Assembly (NCBI RefSeq): GCF_014192715.1
Contig: NZ_JACHYH010000004.1
Span: 124,001-188,000 of the forward strand
Direction: 5' to 3'
Source: Luteibacter sp. Sphag1AF
Lineage (GTDB): Bacteria > Pseudomonadota > Gammaproteobacteria > Xanthomonadales > Rhodanobacteraceae
DNA: 64,000 nucleotides
Shown here: positions 18,461-29,100 of the stretch, piece after piece
How positions within the stretch are numbered: position 1 is the first letter of the stretch
Layout of the letters: each line of letters opens with the position of its first letter
Made by a program: the position numbers and the translations under genes
The notes under the pieces: generated by a model
Databases searched by the model: none
What the model was told of the DNA's origin: nothing
Seen by the model: only the letters and a program-made list of their open reading frames with translations

Positions 18461-19059
18461 GAGGACCCCTTCGCGCTGTTGGCCTGGCGGATGTAGCCCG
18501 ATACGGTGAACTGCACTTCCATCGGCACCGGGGCACCGGAACGTGCCGCTACCGGATTGCGATAGACGCTGAAGTCTTCGATGAACAGGTATGGCGTGCC
18601 TTCTTCAATATCGTGCAGCACCGCGGCCAGCGGCTGCATGTGGCAGCGCAGGCTGATGTTGACGGTGACCTTGCGATACGGGTCCGATGCCCGCTCCTGG
18701 CTGGGCACCGGCTGCTTCTGCACCACGTCGCAGGAGCCATCGTCGTGATGGGCGGCAGCCACGTCCACGATGTGCTGCATCAGGCCAGCCGCGGCCGCGT
18801 TGGTGTCGTCTTCCGGCAGGAAGGCGCTGCTCTGGGTCTGTCCCTGCGCGAGGCCAGCCAGACGCTTCTGAATCAGCGGACGCTCGGCGATGGCGGCGGC
18901 GTACCGGCGCTGGGTGTCGCGCAGATCGTTCATTTCATCGGCCATGGCGAACTGCGGTGCCACAAACCACCAGTGCACCAGCACGAAATAGGCTGCGACA
19001 AGCACCACCACCAGCAGAAGAATCGCGGCGATGCGCGACTCAGTGGGTTTCATTCGCAC
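18457..19059 (-). CDS. xpsM: Type II secretion protein XpsM (GspM)
   Basis: Bitopic inner-membrane protein of 200 residues: short cytoplasmic tail, transmembrane segment near 12-32 (AAILLLVVVLVAAYFVLV), then a periplasmic coiled coil and ferredoxin-like domain. It partners XpsL in the assembly platform. I keep the GTG at 19059 because GGAGG lies six bases upstream; an ATG two codons later is the alternative. It overlaps xpsL by 20 bases. Confidence 0.9.
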   Translation of the reverse strand: MRMKPTESRIAAILLLVVVLVAAYFVLVHWWFVAPQFAMADEMNDLRDTQRRYAAAIAERPLIQKRLAGLAQGQTQSSAFLPEDDTNAAAAGLMQHIVDVAAAHHDDGSCDVVQKQPVPSQERASDPYRKVTVNISLRCHMQPLAAVLHDIEEGTPYLFIEDFSVYRNPVAARSGAPVPMEVQFTVSGYIRQANSAKGSS

Positions 19060-20188
19060 GGGCGACCTCCGGCTTCGCGACGTGTGCCTTCGCCTGCATG
19101 TAGAAGCGCTCCTTGCCTGACGTCGGGTCGGTCTGGATGGTGCCCTGGAAACTGGGATCGCCCAGCTGCGTGGCGCCCTTGAGCGTGTCGATGAGGCGCG
19201 CGGCCTGCGGGCTTTGTCCCTGGAAGCCGATCTGACCGGTGGTGCTGAGTGTGAAGCGCTCCAGCCAGGTGTCGTCAGGCAGGCGGTGCGTCAGTTCGTT
19301 GAGCACCGGCAGCACGGCAGGGCTTTCCGCCTTGCGCTGGGCAAGGAAGCCCGAGGCGCCCGCGCTGTCGGTCAGCCGTTGCCGAAGCGCCGCCACGGCC
19401 TGCGCGTCACCACGCATGGATTCGACCTGCTCGCGCATGGCATCCAGTGCGGCTTCACGGTTGTGCAGCCACGCGCCCATGCAGGCAAAGACCAGCACGA
19501 CTGCGCCCACGGCCAGCGCAAGGTTGATGCGTCCGCGCATGTTGACGCGCCGCGTGGCACGGCCCGGTGGAAGCACGTCGATACCGACACGCTGGCCGCC
19601 CTCGATCACGTCAACCCGATCCAGTGGTACACCCAGCGCCTGCAACCGGTCCAGCAACGGATCGAGCCGTCCTCGGGGAACCACGGCAAGCTCCACGGGG
19701 AAGCGACCTTCGCCTGCCGGCCCGGTGAGTTCGCGAACACCGAAATACACGTCCGCACTGCTGAAAGGGGTTTGCCGGTCGATGTCGTAGCTGGCGACCT
19801 GGCGCAGGTTGGAACGCGCCACCAGCGGCAGATGGAGACGACGGCGCAGCACATCGGTAGGCGGAAGGCAAAGCGCCACATAGCGATCCACCGGCTCCAC
19901 GCCGTTCATGGCGGCCTTCAGCGCCGAGGCCTGTTCGTCATCCGGAGCGTCGTCGCTGACGCGTACCGGCAGCGCATCGGCAGCAGGCCCACGCATGGAC
20001 CAGCCATCGCCATCGCGCTGAATCACAAACCATGTGGCCCCGCCTTCCAGCAACGAGCGCGCGCGCGGCGGCACCAGCCAGCGAAGTTCGCCGCCCCACC
20101 ATGAAAAAAAGGCGGGTAACGGTGATCCCTGCCACGCCCGGCGCATGCGCTCCAGGGGTTGAGCAAGAGCATCCTGCATTGAAGTCAT
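19040..20188 (-). CDS. xpsL: Type II secretion protein XpsL (GspL/PilN-like)
   Basis: Platform protein of 382 residues linking the XpsE ATPase to the inner membrane. The N-terminal cytoplasmic half is actin-like and divergent, a single transmembrane segment lies near 225-245 (LALAVGAVVLVFACMGAWL), and the periplasmic C-terminal half has a PilN-like coiled coil and ferredoxin-like domain. The ATG overlaps the xpsK stop (ATGA). Confidence 0.9.
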   Translation of the reverse strand: MTSMQDALAQPLERMRRAWQGSPLPAFFSWWGGELRWLVPPRARSLLEGGATWFVIQRDGDGWSMRGPAADALPVRVSDDAPDDEQASALKAAMNGVEPVDRYVALCLPPTDVLRRRLHLPLVARSNLRQVASYDIDRQTPFSSADVYFGVRELTGPAGEGRFPVELAVVPRGRLDPLLDRLQALGVPLDRVDVIEGGQRVGIDVLPPGRATRRVNMRGRINLALAVGAVVLVFACMGAWLHNREAALDAMREQVESMRGDAQAVAALRQRLTDSAGASGFLAQRKAESPAVLPVLNELTHRLPDDTWLERFTLSTTGQIGFQGQSPQAARLIDTLKGATQLGDPSFQGTIQTDPTSGKERFYMQAKAHVAKPEVARANETH

Positions 20189-21042
20189 TCACCGTCTCCT
20201 TCGCGCCATCGCAACACGGCGTAGGGCTGAGTTCCCGATCTTATCCCACGCAGTCGGATCGTCGCTGTAAGGGAAGCCCTTGTCTTGTCCGGAAGAATCG
20301 CCTGCGCGTGGATTGTATGTGTCACACCATTACCGCCTGACAACGCGTTGCCGACCGTGCTGCCCCTTTGCGCAAGAATCGCGCTGGCCTGATCGGGTGA
20401 CAGGCCGGGCACGGCGGCCAGTGCCAGCGCAGGCGCATGGGCGGTGTTCGGACGCTCGCGGCCGGACCAGATGGTCACCACGGGCGCGATGGTGGCAAAG
20501 GTCGCCGCATCCATGCCAAGCACCATGCGGGCTTCCTCGATGGTGGCGAAAGGTCCGTTGCGCGGGCCGTAGGTGAGTCCGGCAGCCTCGTACTGCGGCT
20601 TCTTCGCGCCATTGGGCAGCGCGCCCTGGGTCGGATTGCGCCAGTCCTGCACTGCCGCCGACAGCTTTGTGGCGCGGTCGTTGTCCATGCCGGCAGCGAC
20701 GAACAGCGCCACCAGCACCTGATCGGACGCCGCGTTGAGATCCACCTTGCCGTCTTCGTCGGTGACGCTCACCTCGACCCGGGCATGGTCGAACTGGAAT
20801 GCGTATGTGCGACCGTCAGCGATCCAGCGGGCGTTGTCGCTGGAATCCTGCAACGCCTGTACCGCACGCATGATCCCGGCCTCGGCCGCGTAATGGGCCT
20901 GGGTCTGCGCAAACTGGTAGCGCGCCTGCAAGCCTTCGGTACGCGCCAGCATGGCAAAGCCGCCCAGCATGATGGCGAGCAACGTGCATCCCCACAGCAC
21001 GATCAGAAGGGCGACGCCCCGCGAGGAACGACGGCCGCGCAT
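20185..21042 (-). CDS. xpsK: Type II secretion minor pseudopilin XpsK (GspK)
   Basis: Large tip pseudopilin of 285 residues. The N-terminus has a short basic leader and a hydrophobic segment (GVALLIVLWGCTLLAIML). The middle contains VTDEDGKVDLNAAS, a conserved GspK feature, and helix-hairpin-helix-like stretches follow. It is thought to cap the pseudopilus with XpsI and XpsJ. It overlaps xpsJ by one base. Confidence 0.9.
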   Translation of the reverse strand: MRGRRSSRGVALLIVLWGCTLLAIMLGGFAMLARTEGLQARYQFAQTQAHYAAEAGIMRAVQALQDSSDNARWIADGRTYAFQFDHARVEVSVTDEDGKVDLNAASDQVLVALFVAAGMDNDRATKLSAAVQDWRNPTQGALPNGAKKPQYEAAGLTYGPRNGPFATIEEARMVLGMDAATFATIAPVVTIWSGRERPNTAHAPALALAAVPGLSPDQASAILAQRGSTVGNALSGGNGVTHTIHAQAILPDKTRASLTATIRLRGIRSGTQPYAVLRWREGDGE

Positions 21043-21707
21043 CAGCGCACCGTCCCGGCGCGCAGACCGCGCGCCAATGAATTGGGTCCGCCGGTCGCCG
21101 ACGGATCAATTCGCAGCGGCGCTTCCATCAGCGGCCACGCGGTACCTCCGTTCAACGTAAGCGACAGGCGAACCAGCGAAGGCGTGCGCTGTTCGTCGGA
21201 CCAGCTGTCTTCCCAGCCTTTTGGCTGTCCCTGATCGTCCAGGCCCCGGTATTCAAAGCTGCCCGAGCGAATGCCCGTCAGCAGAACTTCGGGCTCGCCC
21301 ACGGTTTCCGGCTCGCTGCCATCCGGCGGCAACAGCGCGAAACTCGCTTCAAGACGCAGCCCGTGGCCGTCGTTGTCCACCAGCCGCACGGTCTGCAACT
21401 GGGGACCGAGCTTGCCGAGATAACCGGGCAAGGGCGCCACGAACGTCACGGTTTTTGCGTCGCCCTTGAAAACGATGGGGTCACCATCGTCGTTGCGTTC
21501 AAAGCCCACACTCAATGTCTGCGCCAGTTCGGTGCGCAAGAACTGCTGGGTTGAACGGATGGCGTCGATGCGTTCAATGGCCATGTCTCCGCTGCGCACG
21601 ATGCGTGATGCGGTACGAATGCCTGAATACACACCCAGCAACACGATGGAAAGCAGCGCCAGCGCGGCCAGCACTTCCATCAGACTGAAACCCCGCGCGC
21701 GCCTCAC
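21042..21707 (-). CDS. xpsJ: Type II secretion minor pseudopilin XpsJ (GspJ)
   Basis: Minor pseudopilin of 221 residues. The prepilin signal is ARGFSLMEVLAALALLS, cut between G and F by a prepilin peptidase not encoded here. The rest is a beta-rich globular domain. The start is GTG and overlaps the xpsI gene start region only on its 5' side; its own 3' end overlaps xpsK by one base. Confidence 0.9.
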   Translation of the reverse strand: MRRARGFSLMEVLAALALLSIVLLGVYSGIRTASRIVRSGDMAIERIDAIRSTQQFLRTELAQTLSVGFERNDDGDPIVFKGDAKTVTFVAPLPGYLGKLGPQLQTVRLVDNDGHGLRLEASFALLPPDGSEPETVGEPEVLLTGIRSGSFEYRGLDDQGQPKGWEDSWSDEQRTPSLVRLSLTLNGGTAWPLMEAPLRIDPSATGGPNSLARGLRAGTVR

Positions 21708-22111
21708 TGAAGCCCCCCCTCAGGCGGAGCGCCCATGCGCAGCGTGCTGAATCGTGCGCTGCGCTCGCTGGAATCATTGCCCCACAGCACATCCAGATCG
21801 AGGCGATACAGCTTGCGCGATGCGTCGCCTGCGTCTGCCGGACGATCCGGCGCCTGCCAGGGCGTGACGGTCAGGCGCCAGCGGTAGGTGTCGTCAAAGC
21901 GGCCTTCGGAGGTGCCTTCGCGCAAGGGTTCAAGCACGAAAGCGGTATCCAGCATCGAACGGGCGCGGAGTGCGGCCTGGGTCCGCTCGGTGGCGCGCGC
22001 CGTGAGGCTCATGGAACTGCCCGCCACCTGCATCAACGCCGCGAAGGCGATGGACAGGACGGCGATGGCGGCAATCACTTCAAGCAGACTGAAACCACGT
22101 GCTGACTTCAC
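21704..22111 (-). CDS. xpsI: Type II secretion minor pseudopilin XpsI (GspI)
   Basis: Minor pseudopilin of 135 residues with prepilin signal ARGFSLLEVIAAIAVLS. I place the start at the GTG at 22111 because it overlaps the xpsH stop (GTGA) and puts the processing site near the N-terminus as in the family. An upstream ATG in the same frame would add an unlikely cysteine-rich 21-residue leader. It forms the tip complex with XpsJ and XpsK. Confidence 0.88.
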   Translation of the reverse strand: MKSARGFSLLEVIAAIAVLSIAFAALMQVAGSSMSLTARATERTQAALRARSMLDTAFVLEPLREGTSEGRFDDTYRWRLTVTPWQAPDRPADAGDASRKLYRLDLDVLWGNDSSERSARFSTLRMGAPPEGGLQ

Positions 22112-22557
22112 GATCGTCCATCCGTGATAACCACACTGACAGCTCCGGTCAGCCAGCCGACATTGACGTGCCACTCGCGACTGCCGCGTCCCAGCGTGAT
22201 CCGCCCGCCCGTCGAACTGCCGTCGGGAAAGAAACGGATGCGTCCGGTGGTCGCGTTCACCCGGTCTTCCTGTGCACTGGTGAGCGCGAGCTTCATGCCC
22301 TTGGGCAGACGCACATCGGATTTGCCAGGCGCGCGATAACTGGCATCGGCCGTGTTGATTTCCAGTGCAAGACTTTCCCCGCGAACGATGGACTGCGCGC
22401 GCGTCCAGCGCAACGCGGCGGCAAGCTCACTGGATGCCGCATTCACGCGCGCGCTGGCCAATCCCTGGGTCACCGGAATCGACACGGCAGCCGCGGCTAT
22501 CCCGATCAACAGGATGACGGCCAGCATTTCGAAAAGGGTGAAGCCACGCGCGCGCAT
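22108..22557 (-). CDS. xpsH: Type II secretion pseudopilin XpsH (GspH)
   Basis: Minor pseudopilin of 149 residues. The signal RARGFTLFEMLAVILLIGIA lies at the very N-terminus and a GspH-type beta domain follows. It starts 14 bases after xpsG and overlaps xpsI by 4 bases. In known systems GspH joins the pseudopilus shaft and tip. Confidence 0.9.
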   Translation of the reverse strand: MRARGFTLFEMLAVILLIGIAAAAVSIPVTQGLASARVNAASSELAAALRWTRAQSIVRGESLALEINTADASYRAPGKSDVRLPKGMKLALTSAQEDRVNATTGRIRFFPDGSSTGGRITLGRGSREWHVNVGWLTGAVSVVITDGRS

Positions 22558-22571
22558 GCGTTTTCGTCCGC

Positions 22572-22997
22572 TTACTGCCAGTTGCCCACGTCGGCGGAAT
22601 AGCCTTCGCCGCCCGCCTTGCCATCCTGCCCGTAGAACACGAGGTCAAAATTGCCGTGCTCACCCGGATAGCGGTAACCGAACGGATGACCCCACGGATC
22701 TTTCAGGTCGGACGGCTTCGCGTACGGGCCCTGCCAGTTGCCCGCATCGGCCGGCTTGGCCACCAGGTCATCCAGCGCCTGCGGCGGGGTGCCGTTGTCC
22801 AGCGCGTAGTTCTCGATCTTCTGGCTGAGCGTGGTCAGCTGCGCCTTGCCTGCGCCGTACTTGCCCTTGTCGACGTTCTTGCCGACCTGGGTGACGACGA
22901 TGGCGCCGATGATGCCGATAAGCACGATGACCGCCAGCATTTCCAGCAGCGTGAAACCGCGGGCGCGGCGGGAGCGATAAGTCGGTTGAGAGCGCAT
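22572..22997 (-). CDS. xpsG: Type II secretion major pseudopilin XpsG (GspG)
   Basis: Main subunit of the periplasmic pseudopilus, 141 residues. It has the prepilin signal ARGFTLLEMLAVIVLIGIIG, the conserved DPWGHPFGYRYPG loop near 97-109 and a C-terminal acidic loop (YGQDGKAGGEG) that binds calcium in homologues. It needs a prepilin peptidase from elsewhere in the genome (usually the pilD gene of the type IV pilus cluster). Confidence 0.94.
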   Translation of the reverse strand: MRSQPTYRSRRARGFTLLEMLAVIVLIGIIGAIVVTQVGKNVDKGKYGAGKAQLTTLSQKIENYALDNGTPPQALDDLVAKPADAGNWQGPYAKPSDLKDPWGHPFGYRYPGEHGNFDLVFYGQDGKAGGEGYSADVGNWQ

Positions 22998-23022
22998 CGA
23001 ATGTCCTTGTCTTGATTCGTCG

Positions 23023-24240
23023 TCAGTTGATATTGCTGGTAAGGCTGAGCAGCGGCAGCAGGATGGCCGCCATGATGATGGCCACCATCACTGTCATCAC
23101 GATGGTCAACGCGGGGACCAGCGCCGCCAGCAGGCGATCAATGGCCCGTTTGGCTTCCACATCGAACGTGTCGGCCACTTTCAGCAGCATGGTGTCCAGC
23201 GCACCGGCTTCCTCGCCCACCTGCACCATTTGCAGTGCAAGGCGTGGAAAACGCTCCGATTGCGCAAGGGCAACGCCGAGGCCCGCACCACCTTTTACCT
23301 GTTCGGCCGCTTTGGCCAGCGCGTCGTCCAGCGCGCGGTTGCCGGTCACCTGCCGCGCAATGGTCAACGCCGAGAGCAGAGGCACACCGTTCTTCAGCAG
23401 TGTGCCGATGGTGCGCGCAATACGGGCCGTTTCCACTTTCAAAAGCAGCGGACCTGCCACACGCATGGTGAGCAGCCGTCCATGAAACGCGAGTCGGGCA
23501 TCCGGATCACGCAACCGCGCATGCACCAGCAGCGCGACCACGATCAGCGTGACCACCATCGCCCACCACCACGAACTGATGGCCGAGCCCAGCGCCAGCA
23601 CAGCGGATGTGATCCACGGCACCGGCACCTGCATGTCTTCAAAGATCGGAACGAATTGCGGCACGACGTAGGCCAGCAACAACACCAGTGAGCCGAGCAC
23701 GCCGACCATGAGGAAGGCCGGGTAGATCAGCGCGTTGACGATGCTGCCGCGCAGCTGCTGCGAACGTTCCAGATAATCGGCAAGGCGACGCAGCGTTTCG
23801 TCCAGCGAACCGCCCGCTTCACCCGCGCGCACAAGGCTGATGTAGAGACGCGGAAATACGCCGTGTTCTTCGTCCAGCGCCTGCGACAGCGTGGTGCCGC
23901 CGCGCACGCGGTCGCGCACGCGCTCCACCAGATTTTTTGCCCGCTCGCCTTCCGGCAAATCCAGCAGGATGCCCAGTGCACGATCCAGCGGCTGGCCCGC
24001 GCCCAGAAGCGTGGCCAGCTGATGAGTGAACTGCGCCAGCTGATCGCCGGTGAACGGACCTTTGCGGAACAGCGCGGACAAGCCGCTGGCACTGCCATCG
24101 CCGTCGGCCAGCCGGGCCTCAAGAGGCGTGTGCCCCTGATCCTGCAAACGTGCAATCACGTCCTCGACCGTGGGCGCTTCCATTTGCCCGGTCAGCGCTT
24201 CACCGGCCGCCGTGATGGCGCGATAGCGAAACTGGCTCAT
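23023..24240 (-). CDS. xpsF: Type II secretion inner-membrane platform protein XpsF (GspF)
   Basis: Polytopic inner-membrane protein of 405 residues at the centre of the assembly platform. It has two repeated T2SF domains (about 70-195 and 270-395) with the SLVRAGEAGGSLDETLRRLA and VQVGEEAGALD repeats, and transmembrane segments near 170, 220 and 380. It follows xpsE after 30 bases. Confidence 0.94.
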   Translation of the reverse strand: MSQFRYRAITAAGEALTGQMEAPTVEDVIARLQDQGHTPLEARLADGDGSASGLSALFRKGPFTGDQLAQFTHQLATLLGAGQPLDRALGILLDLPEGERAKNLVERVRDRVRGGTTLSQALDEEHGVFPRLYISLVRAGEAGGSLDETLRRLADYLERSQQLRGSIVNALIYPAFLMVGVLGSLVLLLAYVVPQFVPIFEDMQVPVPWITSAVLALGSAISSWWWAMVVTLIVVALLVHARLRDPDARLAFHGRLLTMRVAGPLLLKVETARIARTIGTLLKNGVPLLSALTIARQVTGNRALDDALAKAAEQVKGGAGLGVALAQSERFPRLALQMVQVGEEAGALDTMLLKVADTFDVEAKRAIDRLLAALVPALTIVMTVMVAIIMAAILLPLLSLTSNIN

Positions 24241-24270
24241 GACCGCTCACCTGCCCGGCCGCTACGCGAA

Positions 24271-25995
<1,725 letters not shown>

Positions 25996-26120
25996 GGGCT
26001 CTCCTGATCGTGAACGATCTTTCGGGTTACGTGCGGACGATCCTGTACGCACGGGCCGACATTGTTATCACAGACCATGCTTCATCCGCGACCGTCCGGC
26101 CAACGTATTGCGACAGGACG

Positions 26121-26153
26121 CAAACAACAAGGGCCGGTGCAACGCACCGGCCC
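26121..26153 (-). terminator. Rho-independent terminator of the adhesin gene
   Basis: A perfect 10-base GC-rich stem (26131-26140 with 26144-26153) with a 3-base loop is followed, reading on the minus strand, by TTGTTGTTT. It lies 44 bases beyond the adhesin stop codon and upstream of xpsE, so it isolates the two units. Confidence 0.8.
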
Positions 26154-26196
26154 TCCCTTTCAGACATGGAGCGCCCTCGCGGGCACCCCTGCATCA

Positions 26197-29100
26197 TTAC
26201 CAGCCGATGCCTACACCCACACCGCCGGAAGTCTCACTACCGCTGACGGCGGCGCCGAAGGTGACGTTGGCATTGTGCGAGATCGAGCGGGAGTAACCCA
26301 CCGACAACGCCGCCTGCCCCCGATAGCCGCCCACGCCCACGCCCACGCGGTTGTCCGTGTTGATGCCCTGGGTACTGAAGGCCATCTGGGACATCGCCGC
26401 GCCCATGGCACCCACCTTGTTCAGCTTGTCGTCCAGGCGGGTGAACCGGTTGTCGGTATCGCGCTTGAACTGGTCAAAGGACGAGCCGCTGACCATATCG
26501 CCGAACTTCTGGTCCGTATAAGCACGTGCACTATTAAGAGTGGCAACGTCGCCGGCGTCCGCGTACTGCTTGGCCGTCGTCAGGGCCTGGTCGACCTGGC
26601 CCACGTTGGCGGCGTCCGTGGGCGCCGTACCGGCCGCCACGTTGGTCACCCGGCGCTGGGCAGTGGCCGAACCCACCGACACCGTGTTGGCCTGATCGGC
26701 CACCGAGTTGGCACCCAGCGCCACCGAGTTCGTGGCATTCGCCGTTACCGTGGCATTGGTGCCCACCGCCGTGCTGTTGTCCGCCCCGATGGTGGCGTTG
26801 TTGCCGAGGGCCAGATCGCCGGAGTCCTTCGCGTGGCTGCCCGTGCCGATGGCCAGACCGTTACCCGTGCCCTGGGTAATGGTGGTCCCGGTGCCGGGCA
26901 GCGGATCGGTGGCCGGTCCCCGGGTGCTCTCCAGCGTTCCCACCCGGCTGTTCAGGCTGGACAGGGCGCCATCCAGGGCGCCAATCGCGTCACCCACCGA
27001 GCTGTACGTGCCGCCCTGAGCCCGGTACACCGGCCCGACGAAGCCGTTGGCTCCGACCATGGCGCCTCCACCCAGTGCCTGAGCCAGCACGTCGCCGTAG
27101 CCTGAGGCGGTCAGATTCACCGCGTCGATGGCCAGGTTCATCTGCTTGAGGTTCACCGCGTCCGTATCGCGTGAACCGGCCGCCACGTTCACGATCTGGC
27201 GTTCGCTGCCCACGCTGCCGACCGACACCGTATTGGCGCGCGAGGCGCTGGAGCCGAAGCCCAGCGCCACGGAGTTGGCGGCGCTTGCCGTCGCCCCGGC
27301 GCCCAGTGCCGTGCTGTTGTTGCCTGCCGCCGTGGACAGCGCACCCACCGCCGTCGTGTTGGCGCCCGTAGCGGCCGCCTGTACGCCGTTGGCCACCGAG
27401 AGGTCGCCGCTGGCCACGCTTTCCGCGCCCGTGGCGGTCGCCGCAAGACCGGAGGCACTGGCGTAGTAGCCGGTGGCCGTCGCTTCCACCCCCGATGCAT
27501 CGCTCAGGGCGCCACTGGCCGTGGCGCCGTCGCCGGTCGCCGAGCTGGCAGCACCGGAGGCCGTGGACTGTTCGCCGCTGGCAAGACTTTCCGCGCCGGT
27601 CGCCGACGCGTATTCGCCCGTCGCCTGTGCCGTGGCACCCGTGGCAACCGAGTTCGCGCCCGAAGCCGTGGCGTTGAAGCCGCTGGCCGTGGCGTTGATC
27701 GCCGCTGCCGTGGCCCCGCTGCCGATGGCCGTGGCACCGTTGCCCAGGCTGAAGGCCGCCGAGCCGATAGCGGTGGCGTAGTTGCCCGACACTATGGCGT
27801 CGTCATTGCCCGTGCCGTCGCCGGATGCCGCCACGTAGCGGCTGGCACTACCGATGTGATCGGCCAGGCTGTTCAGCTGATCCAGATTCACCGCATCGGT
27901 GCCGGAGGTACCGGCAGCCACGTTGGTGATCTGACGCTCGCTGCCCACTGCACCCACCGACACCGCGTTGTCCCGCGAGCCCACCGAGTTCGCACCGATG
28001 GCCACCGCATTGCGGCCGCTGGCGCTGGAGCCGAAGCCCACCGCCGTACTGTCGCCGCCCGAGGCCGTGGCCAGTGCGCCCACTGCCGTCGCGTTCGGAG
28101 ACGACGCGTAGCTGCCGCTGCCGATGGCCGAAGCAAAATCGCCATCGGTCGCCGCGCCTGCACCCACCGCCGTGGACTGCTCGCCATTGGCCGTCGATTC
28201 GGAACCCAGCGCACTGGCACCCAGATCGTTGGCCACCGCCATTTCGCCCAGCGCCACGCTCGAATCCGCCGAGGCCGTGGCATTCCAGCCGATGGAGGTG
28301 GCGTACTGACCCGTTGCCCAGGCACCGGCACCCAGCGCAATCGCGCCAGCACCGCTGGCCTGAACCGGGAACAGGCCGAAGGAGGAACCGCCGATGGCGA
28401 TGCTTTCCTCACCCGTGGCCTGCGAGCTTTCGCCTACCGCAACGCTGCTCGTGCCGGTGGCGGCACTCTGCGTACCCACCGCCGTCGAGTATTCGCCCGT
28501 GGCGTTGGCTACTGCACCCAGCGCCAGCGCCTGGCTGCCAGACGCATAAGCACCGACGCCGAAGGCCGAGGCCGCAAAGCCATCCGCCTGCGAACTCGCA
28601 CCAACAGCCGTGCCGCCAACACCTGCGCTCGTTGAACCGGTTTCCACCGGCACGCCGCCGTTGGTGATGAGCGGATTGCCATCTTCGTCGACAGCCACGC
28701 CGCCGATGGCGACACTGCCCGGGCCGCGGGCCTGTGCATTCGCGCCGTAAGCGGCGCTGTTCTGACCATCCGCCACACTGTTGTAACCGGTGGCCGTGGC
28801 GTTCGAGCCCGTGGCGGTCGCGCCGCTGCCGACGGCCGTTGCACCCTGTGCACCGGAGAACGCCGCCGAACCGAGTGCCGTGGCGTAGTTGCCGATAGCC
28901 ATCGCGTCATCGCTGCCATCACCCAGACCGTTGGCCTTGAAGTAGTGACTGGCGTCGCCCACGTTGCTGGCCAGCGCATCCAGCTGCGCCTTGTTCACCG
29001 CATCGGTGGACTCCGTACCGGCGGCCACATTGGTGATCTGCCGCTCGGCTCCTTCGTCGCCCACCGACACCGTGTTGTCGCGGCTGGTGAACGAGTTGGC